Assembly (NCBI GenBank): GCA_949448405.1 | Contig: CASTFX010000014.1 | Span: 1 to 16,042, forward strand | Length of the DNA stretch: 16,042 nucleotides | Origin: an uncultured Clostridia bacterium | GTDB lineage: Bacteria; Bacillota; Clostridia; TANB77; CAG-508 | Direction of reading: 5' to 3' | Part shown: one piece after another, positions 9,499 to 16,042 of the stretch | Position numbering within the stretch: the stretch's first letter is position 1 | Layout of the letters: every line of letters starts with the position of its first letter | Program-made: the position numbers and the translations under genes | The notes under the pieces: model-generated | What the model saw: only the letters and a program-made list of their open reading frames with translations | Told to the model about the DNA's origin: nothing | The model's database searches: none

Positions 9499-10032
9499 AT
9501 GAATATAAAAATAACAGGAAAAGATTTAAAAGCAACAGATGCAATAAAAGAGTACACAGAGAAAAAACTTGAGAGATTAGAAAAATATTTTGATGAGGAT
9601 TTTAATGTAAATGTTACAATTAGAACAGAAAAGAATTTACAAATAGCAGAAATGCATGTTATAACAAAAGCAAATACATATAGAGCAGTAACAGAACATA
9701 AAGATTTATATGCTTCAATAGATAAAGATATAGATATATTAGAAGGACAAATAAGAAAAGCAAAAACAAAAAGAGACAGAATAAATAAAGAAGAATCAAT
9801 AAAGATAAAAGAATTAGCTTTTGTAGAAGTAGAAAAACCAGTAGAAGATGAAATTTTAAAAACAATATATTATGATATAAAGCCATTAGCACCAGAAGAT
9901 GCTAAACTTAAATTAGAAGATATGCAAGGAAATATATTCTTACCATTTGTAAATATAGATACAGGAAAAGTAAATGTTATCTTTAAACTTAAAGATGGAA
10001 AGAATTATGGAATTCTTGAACCAGAAAATTAG
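9499..10032 (+). CDS. hpf: Ribosome hibernation promoting factor, long form
   Basis: This is long-form HPF (177 aa), which pairs 70S ribosomes into inactive 100S dimers in slow growth or stress. Residues 1 to about 100 form the S30AE/RaiA fold (MNIKITGKDLKATDAIKEYTEKKLERL, then a basic helix KAKTKRDR) that sits in the mRNA/tRNA channel. After a charged linker, residues of about 120-177 form the dimerisation domain (KPLAPEDAK, FVNIDTGKVNVIFKLKDG, YGILEP). AAAGGAGAG precedes the start. It stands as a single-gene unit: a near-consensus promoter upstream and a strong hairpin terminator directly after the stop. It has no in-frame CGG. Confidence 0.95.
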   Translation: MNIKITGKDLKATDAIKEYTEKKLERLEKYFDEDFNVNVTIRTEKNLQIAEMHVITKANTYRAVTEHKDLYASIDKDIDILEGQIRKAKTKRDRINKEESIKIKELAFVEVEKPVEDEILKTIYYDIKPLAPEDAKLKLEDMQGNIFLPFVNIDTGKVNVIFKLKDGKNYGILEPEN

Positions 10033-10038
10033 AGATAG

Positions 10039-10069
10039 AAAAAGAGATGGAAGTCATCCATCTCTTTTT
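10039..10069 (+). terminator. Intrinsic terminator after hpf
   Basis: A perfect 13-bp stem (10039-10051 with 10057-10069), a five-base loop, and a stem that ends in five Ts. It begins seven bases after the hpf stop codon. Confidence 0.9.
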
Positions 10070-10088
10070 GAAAAAATAGGAGTATTCT

Positions 10089-10952
10089 ATGGAAGAGCAA
10101 AGATATATATTAAAGAATTGTAATTCGTTTGAACCAGTACATATATTTGACTGTGGGCAATGTTTTAGATGGAATAGAGAAGAGGATGGAAGTTATACAG
10201 GCATATTTAAAAATAATGTACTAAATGTAAAAAAAGAAAATGAAGATATAATATTTGAAGGTGTATGTGATGGAGATATTGAAGAAGTATGCAAGGAATA
10301 TTTTGACTTAAATACAGACTATGAAGAGATTAAAGCAAAACTTTCAAATATAGATGAATACCTTAAAAATAGTATAGAGTATGGGAAAGGCATAAGAATA
10401 TTAAATCAAGATTTGTGGGAGACTATAATTTCTTTCATAATTTCTGCAAATAACAATATACCAAGAATTAAGGGGATAATAGAAAGAAAATCTAAAAAGT
10501 ATGGAAATAAAATAATTTATAAAGGAAAAAACTATTATACATTTCCAGATATGAATAGCTTAGGTAAAGCAAGTGTAGAAGATTTAAGAGCACTTGGGCT
10601 TGGATTTAGAGATAAGAGAATATATGAAACAACTAGAATGTTTTTAGATAAAGAAATAACATTAGAAGAGCTTGAAAACGAAAAGGACACAGATACACTA
10701 AGAGAAAAACTAATAACATTATCAGGAGTTGGTGGAAAAGTTGCAGATTGTATAATGCTATTTTCTTTAAAAAAGTTTGACGTATTCCCAATAGATGTAT
10801 GGGTTAGAAGAGTAATGAATGAATTATATATCAAAGAAGATGATGAAAATAAAGTATCAAAAACTCTTATACAGAATTTAGCAAAAGAAAAGTATAATGA
10901 TTTAGCAGGACTGGCTCAGCAGTATCTATTCTATTGGAAAAGAGATGCATAA
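10089..10952 (+). CDS. ogg: 8-oxoguanine DNA glycosylase/AP lyase
   Basis: This OGG1-type bifunctional glycosylase (287 aa) removes 8-oxoguanine from DNA and nicks the abasic strand. The N-terminal OGG domain starts with the FDCGQCFRW motif. The helix-hairpin-helix GPD domain has LSGVGGKVADC with catalytic Lys K217 and PIDVWVRRVM with the activating Asp D236; their 19-residue spacing matches the human enzyme (K249/D268). AGGAG lies six bases before the ATG. The gene follows the hpf terminator directly, so its promoter must lie in the short gap or transcription must read through. It has no in-frame CGG. Confidence 0.95.
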   Translation: MEEQRYILKNCNSFEPVHIFDCGQCFRWNREEDGSYTGIFKNNVLNVKKENEDIIFEGVCDGDIEEVCKEYFDLNTDYEEIKAKLSNIDEYLKNSIEYGKGIRILNQDLWETIISFIISANNNIPRIKGIIERKSKKYGNKIIYKGKNYYTFPDMNSLGKASVEDLRALGLGFRDKRIYETTRMFLDKEITLEELENEKDTDTLREKLITLSGVGGKVADCIMLFSLKKFDVFPIDVWVRRVMNELYIKEDDENKVSKTLIQNLAKEKYNDLAGLAQQYLFYWKRDA

Positions 10953-10960
10953 AATAGAAG

Positions 10961-10993
10961 AGCTCTCCAAAAGTATTTAGCTTTTGGGGAGCT
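10961..10993 (+). terminator. Stem-loop after the glycosylase gene, weak terminator
   Basis: AGCTCTCCAAAAG (10961-10973) pairs with CTTTTGGGGAGCT (10981-10993) with one G-U pair and a seven-base loop. It is followed only by TATATC rather than a U-tract, so it may end transcription poorly or protect the transcript end. Confidence 0.6.
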
Positions 10994-11068
10994 TATATCA
11001 TGACTGCTATTAATTCAAAAAGTGTTGCATAAGGTCTATCAAAATAGGACTAGTTATTTTCTATGTTT

Positions 11069-11079
11069 TATGATAAAAT
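11069..11079 (+). promoter_or_regulatory. Candidate -10 region very close to the addB start
   Basis: TATGAT (11069-11074) overlaps an alternative extended -10, TG-A-TAAAAT (11071-11079). Either would start RNA within about five bases of the addB ATG. No Shine-Dalgarno sequence is present before that ATG, so a leaderless mRNA is possible. The -35 match is weak. Confidence 0.4.
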
Positions 11080-11085
11080 ACACCT

Positions 11086-14000
11086 ATGAAACTAAAAATA
11101 ATATATGGAAAAGCAGGAAGCGGAAAAAGTACATACTTATTCAATTATATAAAAGAAATAATACAAAAACCGCAGAAAATATATATAATAACACCAGAGC
11201 AGTTTTCTTTTACAGCTGAAAGAAATCTTTTAGAAAGTACAAAGGGAGCTGCTATTAATGCTGAAGTTTTGACTTTCAGTAGAATGGCATATAGAGTGAT
11301 AAATGAAGTAGGAAATAATCTAAAAAATATCGAAGCTTTTGGAAAGTCAATGCTAATATACGATATATTAGATGAAAATAAAAAAGACTTGCAATTTTTA
11401 GGAAAAAATATGCAAAATGTAGAAGTTGCAGGAAAAACTATAACAGAATTAAAAAAGCACAATATCACAGAAGACAAATTGTCTGAAGCTATAGAAAAAG
11501 CAGAAGATAAATTTTTAAAAATGAAATTGCAAGACATAGAAGAAATATACAATAAATATGAGGAAAAAATAAAAGAGAATTTTTTAGATGAAAATGACAC
11601 ATTAACAATACTTGCAGACAATATAAAAAATACAGATATGTTTAAAAATGCAGTGTTTCTAATAGATGAGTTTGCAGGATTTACTCCTCAAGAATATAGA
11701 ATAATAGAAGAATTAATGAAAACTGCAAAAGAGATAAATGTTATAATGACGATGGATAAACTGCAAAAGGAGATAAACCAAGAAACAGATATATTTTATA
11801 GTAATAAGATAGCAATAAATAAATTATTAGATATAGCTAAAATAAATAATGCAGAAGTAGAAAATCCAGTATACTTAGATAAAAGCTATAGATTTAAAAA
11901 TGAAGAATTAAGATATCTAGAGAAAAATATTTACTCAAATATTTATAAAGGATATGATAAAGAAAATGAGAATATTAAGCTATTTTTGGCAACAAACCCA
12001 TATTCAGAAGTAGAGCATATCGCAAGTCAAATAATAGAAGAAGTTAGGGAAAACGGATATAGATATAAAGATATAGGAATAATCACTAAAAATATAGAAA
12101 ACTATTCAAGCTTAATAAAAGCAATATTTTCAAAGTACGATATACCTGTATATATAGATGAGAAAAAAGATTTAAGCCAAAATATCCTTATAAAATATAT
12201 AATAAGCATATTAGATGTATTTGCTAAAAACTGGTCATATGACAGTGTAATGGCATATGTAAAGACTCTATTTTGTGATATATCAGAGAAAGATATATAT
12301 ATGTTAGAAAATTACTGTAAAAAATGGGGAATCAAGTATAGTAAGTGGTATAAAGATGACTGGAAATTTGGCGAAGAAAACGAAAATGTGTTAAAGAAAT
12401 TAAATGAGACTAGAAGAAAAATTGTGGAACCACTTTTAGAGTTTAAAGAAAAATGTATTAAAGATCAATCAGCAAAAAATATATCTAGTGAAATATATAA
12501 TTTTTTAATAAAGCAAAATATTGATAAAAAGTTGAAAGAAAAAGCCAAAAAGATTGAGAAAGAAAACGCTGAAATAGGGAAAGAATACGAAACGAGCTTT
12601 AATACAGTAATAAAGATACTAGACGAAATTGTAAAGGTATTTGGAGATGAAAAGACAAGCTTTGAAAAATATGTAGCCTTTTTGAAAATATCATTTTCTG
12701 AGAATGGACTTGGGAAAATACCAGCAGGATTAGACCAAGTAACTGTTGGAGATGTAGATAGGTCAAGAAGTCACAAAGTTAAAATTATCTTTATAATAGG
12801 GGTAAATGATCGGAAGTTTTCCAAGTGTAAATAATAATGAAGGATTTTTAAATGACTCAGACAGGTTAATGCTTAAAAATATTGATATTGAGCTTGCAAA
12901 AACGACACTAGAAGCTTTATATAACGATAATTTTAATATATATAAAGCCTTTACAACAAGCGAAGAAAAGCTATATCTATCATATGTTTCTTCAGATAAT
13001 GATGGCAGTAGCCAAAAGCCATCAACACTTCTACTTAAAATAAGAAAGATATTTCCGAAGCTCAAAGAAACTAGTGATATAATTACAAGACCTGAAATGA
13101 TAACAAATAAGAAAGCAACATTTGATGAGTTATTATTAAATATTAGAAACTACAAAGATGGAAAAGAAATAGATAAAATTTGGTTTGAAATATATAAGAT
13201 TTTCTATAATGATACTAATTGGAGTGGAAAATTAGAAAGTGCAGTAAAAGCACTAGATTTTACTAATAATCCAGAAAGATTAAACAATGAAAATATACAA
13301 AAATTGTATGGAAATAATTTAAAAACAAGTATATCAAAGCTTGAAAAGTATAAATCTTGTCCATTTTCATTTTACTTAAGATATGGGTTAAAAATTCAAG
13401 AAAAAGATACATTTAATTTAGAGAGTATTGATACAGGAAGCTTTATGCATGAAGTAATAGATAGCTTTTTTGAAAGAATACAAGACTTGAATTTATCAGT
13501 AAGAAACTTAGAAGAAGAAACTATAAAACAAATAATCAACGAAATTGTAGAAGAAAAGCTCAATTTACCAAGAAACTATATTTTCATAAGTTCAGCAAAA
13601 TTTAGGAATCAAGCTATTAAGCTAAAAAGATTAGTATTAAAAGCAATGAAATATATTATAAGAACTATAACAGAAAGTGAATTTGATATATTTGGTCATG
13701 AAGTAGAATTTGGGGAAGGAAAGAAATATTCTCCTATTGAAATTGATTTAGAGAATGGAAAAAAGGTAGAAATAGTTCGGAAAAATTGATAGAATAGATG
13801 TTGCAAAAGGACCAAAAGGAAAGTTTTTAAGAATAATAGACTATAAATCATCAGTAAAGGATATAGATTTAAATGACGTTGTATATGGGTTACAATTGCA
13901 GCTTTTAACATATTTAGATGCCATATCAAAAAAAGAAGAATTAGACCCAGCAGGAGTTTTATACTTCAACTTGATAGAACCAATAATAAAAGCAGATAAG

Positions 14001-14423
14001 AAGAAAACAGAAGAAGAGTTAGAAGAAGAAATAAAAAAACGCTTTAAGATGAAAGGTTTAGTACTTGCAGATGTAAAAGTTATAAAAATGATGGACAAGT
14101 CACTTGAAAAAGGATACTCAAGTTTAGTTCCAGTGTATCTTGGAAAAGATGAAGAAATAAGTGAAAAGTCATCTTCTGTTGCAAGCAAAGAGCAGTTTGA
14201 AGCACTACAAAAGTATATAATTAAAACTATAAAAAACATTTCAAAAGAAATATTAAGTGGAAAAATAGATATAAAACCTTATTATAAAAATAAAAAAACA
14301 CCATGTGAATATTGTGAATACAAAGGAATATGCCAGTTTGATAAAAATAAATTTGGCAATGAATATAATTACATACCAGAAGTAAAAAAAGAAGAAATCT
14401 GGGAAAAAATAAAGGAGGAATAG
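11086..14423 (+). CDS. addB: ATP-dependent helicase/nuclease subunit B, two +1 frameshifts at CGG
   Basis: AddB acts with AddA to resect double-strand breaks and load RecA. Rejoined length is 1,111 aa, close to the usual 1,150. The Walker A loop is YGKAGSGKST (K14), followed by the inactivated helicase-like fold typical of AddB. The C-terminal nuclease carries GKIDRID (898-904) and IIDYKSS (D918, K920), and the iron-sulfur cluster cysteines are C758, C1073, C1076 and C1082. In-frame CGG codons at 12811 and 13778 break the reading; skipping one C at each gives GVND-GSFPSV, a conserved AddB motif, and V-GKIDRID, which lies inside the nuclease active site. The gene lacks a Shine-Dalgarno and sits under a -10 very near its start. 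coaD begins two bases after its stop, and no addA follows, unlike the common addBA order. Confidence 0.93.
12808..12814 (+). other. +1 frameshift site 7: GAT CGG A
   Basis: Zero frame hits TAA seven codons after the CGG. Skipping C12811 gives IIGVND-GSFPSVNNNEGFL, matching the GVNDGxFP motif of AddB/UvrD-like proteins. Confidence 0.93.
13775..13781 (+). other. +1 frameshift site 8: GTT CGG A
   Basis: Zero frame reads CGG AAA AAT TGA. Skipping C13778 gives EIV-GKIDRIDVAKG, the first nuclease motif of AddB. Without the shift the nuclease and the last three cluster cysteines would be lost. Confidence 0.94.
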
Positions 14424-14425
14424 TC

Positions 14426-14917
14426 ATGATAGGATTTTATGCAGGTTCATTTGATCCATTTACAAATGGTCATTTATCAATAGTAAAAAAGACAAGCAAA
14501 TGCTTTGATAAAGTAATTATAGGTATAGGTCAAAACTCAGAAAAGAAAAGTAGATTTGATAAAAATCAAATGAAAGAAGCAATAGAGAAAACACTAAGAG
14601 AAGAGAATATCGAAAATGCAGAAGTCATAATATATAATGGATTAACTTCAAAAGAAGCAAGAAGCAGAGGAGCAGAAATTTTGATTAGAGGTTTAAGAAA
14701 TGGAACAGATTATCAATATGAAGAAACTATTGCAGAAATAAATGATGAATATTCCAAAATAGACACTTGCTATTTTAGAGCTGGAAATCTAGGATACCTT
14801 TCTTCAAGCATGGTAATGGAAATATATATGGCAGAAGAAGATGTAACAAAATTTGTACCAAAGGCAGTAGCAGAAATACTCAAAAGCTCTAAGGAAAAAA
14901 GAATAAATAAGGAGTGA
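14426..14917 (+). CDS. coaD: Phosphopantetheine adenylyltransferase
   Basis: CoaD joins 4'-phosphopantetheine to ATP to give dephospho-CoA, the fourth step of coenzyme A synthesis. The 163 aa match the family. The nucleotidyltransferase motif is in GSFDPFTNGH (T13-N-G-H16), and LIRGLRNGTDYQYE is the conserved phosphopantetheine-site block. The C-terminal signature reads LSSSMVMEIYM, where the family usually has SSSxVRE, so the Arg is replaced by Met; this is a notable but possibly tolerated change. AAGGAGG precedes the ATG, which lies two bases after the addB stop. coaE, the next enzyme of the pathway, follows by eight bases. It has no in-frame CGG. Confidence 0.96.
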   Translation: MIGFYAGSFDPFTNGHLSIVKKTSKCFDKVIIGIGQNSEKKSRFDKNQMKEAIEKTLREENIENAEVIIYNGLTSKEARSRGAEILIRGLRNGTDYQYEETIAEINDEYSKIDTCYFRAGNLGYLSSSMVMEIYMAEEDVTKFVPKAVAEILKSSKEKRINKE

Positions 14918-14925
14918 TTTTGCAT

Positions 14926-15499
14926 ATGCAAATAATAGGAATTACAGGGATTTCAGGAGCAGGGAAAAGTACTGTTTCAGAAAGAATATGTAAAATAAAA
15001 AATGCAAAGTATGTAAATGCTGATAAAGTTGCAAAAGAGTTAAGCAGGAAACGGGGAAGAATACTATAATAAAATAATCGAAATCTTTGGAAAGGGTATA
15101 TTAAAAGAAGATTTAGAAATAGATAGAAAAATACTATCAAGAATAGTATTTAATAATAAAATTAGTAAGGACAAATTAGATGAATTAACTAAAAAATATG
15201 TAGTTCCTAAAATAGTACAAGAAGCAGAAAAAGAAAATGTAAGTGTAATAGATGTACCACTTTTATTTGAATCTGGACTAGATAAGATTTGCAATATAAC
15301 TGTTGGAGTAATTGCAAAAAGGGATACTTGCATAGAAAGAATTATAAAAAGAGATGGGATAGATAAAGAAATAGCAATAGCAAGAATAAATAATCAGCAT
15401 ACTGAAAATTTCTTTAAACAAAAATGTGATTATTGTATTTTTAATGAAGATGAGAAAGTGTTAGATTATCAGATAAACGACATTTTGAAGCGGAAATAA
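14926..15499 (+). CDS. coaE: Dephospho-CoA kinase, one internal +1 frameshift at CGG and a terminal CGG
   Basis: CoaE phosphorylates dephospho-CoA to coenzyme A, the last step of the pathway, directly after coaD. The Walker A loop is GISGAGKST (K14), then NADKVAKEL, and after the shift DVPLLFESG (from D109), the lid-side motif IIKRDGIDKEIAIARI and QNDILK-type C-terminal helix. In-frame CGG at 15052 would end translation after five more codons; skipping C15052 gives SRK-GEEYYNKIIEIFG, exactly the family pattern. The rejoined protein is 190 aa (usual 190-205) if it ends at TAA 15497. The second-last codon is again CGG, so a second shift would carry it into pgeF. I chose ATG 14926 (GGAG 11 bases upstream); the in-frame TTG at 14920 has better spacing. 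An essential gene being broken argues for real +1 decoding. Confidence 0.92.
15049..15055 (+). other. +1 frameshift site 9: AAA CGG G
   Basis: This is the only confirmed site followed by G rather than A. Skipping C15052 gives RK-GEEYYNKII. It shows that the fourth base need not be A. Confidence 0.93.
15488..15494 (+). other. Putative +1 frameshift site 10: AAG CGG A, at the coaE/pgeF junction
   Basis: CGG is followed by AAA TAA, so the ordinary stop ends coaE one codon later. A +1 shift would read GGA AAT AAT and run on in the pgeF frame without a stop. There is no homology to decide which happens, since the coaE C-terminus is already complete here. Confidence 0.45.
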
Positions 15500-15515
15500 T
15501 TTATCAAATAAAGAA

Positions 15516-16001
15516 GTGATACAAATATATGATGAAGGAATAGAATACTTGCAATTTAGAAGATTACTAGAATATTCTGATAAAATACAACATGCATATA
15601 CTTTAAAACCTTTAGATTTCGGCCATAATGGAAATATAGAAGATAGAAAAGCTAAAGTAAAAGAAGATTACAAGAAAATATGTAAGTCTTTAAATCTTGA
15701 CGAAAAAAACATATATAGACCACATCAAACACATACAGATACAATAAAGATAGTAAAAAATCAATCAGCTGGGATTTATACAGAAGATTTCCAAAATGTA
15801 GATGGACTAATTACTAACAAAAAAGATAAGATATTATCATTATCATTTGCAGATTGTACCGCATTATACTTTTATGACCCAGTTAAAAATATTATTGGAA
15901 ATATACACTCTGGCTGGCAAGGAACATATAAAGAAATAGGAAGAAAGGCAGTGTATAAACTGAAAGAGGAATACAACTCTAATCCAGAAGATTCAATATG
16001 A
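15516..16001 (+). pseudogene. pgeF: Peptidoglycan editing factor/YfiH-type purine nucleoside phosphorylase, 3' part missing
   Basis: This is a DUF152/YfiH protein, a multicopper-like fold with purine nucleoside phosphorylase/adenosine deaminase-type activity and a reported role in peptidoglycan editing. Seen are FGHNGN, RPHQTHTD, FADCTALYFYDP and HSGWQGT, with metal ligands H73, C114 and H131 in family spacing. The family is about 250-280 aa; here only 161 residues are read before TGA at 15999, and the C-terminal IGPxI block is missing. No CGG lies at this break, unlike all others in the window. The sequence after about 15990 has no family similarity in any + frame, and the window ends 41 bases later, so this may be an assembly edge, a junction or a true truncation. 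The start is GTG 15516, without a clear Shine-Dalgarno. It could also be translated as a fusion with coaE. Confidence 0.75.
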
Positions 16002-16042
16002 TATTTAGAATTTTCTGATTTTGTAATTATTTTATCTATTTG

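Noticed and set aside
11022..11219. Small + strand frame overlapping the start of addB
   Set aside because: It overlaps addB out of frame over most of its length and has no recognisable motif.
12806..12811. Independent start of the second addB segment at ATG 12806
   Set aside because: It overlaps the GVND motif of the first segment out of frame and has no ribosome binding site. The join at CGG 12811 restores the family sequence exactly.
962..13781. Shift caused by a slippery TTC (CTT/GTT followed by C) as in prfB-like sites
   Set aside because: Five sites have a TTC context, but CAA, ACA, GAT and AAA at the others do not re-pair well in +1, and no consistent upstream Shine-Dalgarno-like stimulator or in-frame stop at the shift point is present.
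965..15054. CGG reassigned to another amino acid or to stop
   Set aside because: Reassignment alone keeps the frame. Homology is lost in the zero frame after each CGG and resumes only in the +1 frame, so a frame change is required.
962..15055. Reading the broken genes as ordinary pseudogenes
   Set aside because: Random decay gives mixed stops, -1 and +1 indels. Here every break is +1, always at an in-frame CGG, and everything else is intact, including an essential gene.

Overview
The window is about 16 kb of very AT-rich, gene-dense DNA with every gene on the + strand. Codon choice is strongly A-ending (AGA, GGA, ATA, AAA), TGA acts as a stop, and most genes have Bacillota-type Shine-Dalgarno sequences (for example AGGGGG before nrdD and AAGGAGG before coaD). 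Anaerobic nrdDG, AddB and a cyclic-glucan-synthase-like protein point to an anaerobic low-GC Clostridia-like bacterium, probably an uncultured host-associated lineage. No mobile element, CRISPR array, tRNA or rRNA was seen.

Layout: 1-4635, the 3' part of a very large GH189/GH94 cyclic beta-1,2-glucan synthase-like gene; 4834-7761, anaerobic ribonucleotide reductase nrdD and its activase nrdG, separated by a 121-nt foldable palindromic element; 7775-9443, a membrane acyltransferase and a permuted papain-like hydrolase; 9499-10032, long-form hibernation factor hpf with its own promoter and terminator; 10089-10952, an 8-oxoguanine DNA glycosylase; 11086-15499, addB, coaD and coaE in tandem; 15516-16001, a C-terminally broken pgeF at the window end.

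The main result concerns decoding. Four otherwise well-conserved genes (glucan synthase, acyltransferase, addB, coaE) are broken by nine frameshifts. All nine are +1 shifts and all sit exactly on an in-frame CGG codon. Skipping the C of CGGR restores a GGR glycine and the conserved family sequence each time, for example L-GGF, GRGGW, GVND-G, V-GKIDR and GHYWFV. I checked every CGG on the + strand by eye. Across roughly 5,070 codons, CGG is in frame ten times: nine are these sites and the tenth is the second-last codon of coaE. It is never needed as arginine, whereas AGA, AGG, CGT, CGA and CGC are all used normally. Ten out-of-frame CGG triplets inside genes cause no break. This pattern suggests that CGG is unassigned in this organism and is resolved by a +1 frameshift, or by quadruplet decoding of CGGR as glycine. 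It does not look like random pseudogenes or homopolymer errors.

If so, these four genes encode full-length working proteins. The last CGG could then also join coaE to pgeF. The one break that does not fit the rule is the C-terminal truncation of pgeF about 40 nt from the window end, which may be a junction or assembly-edge effect.
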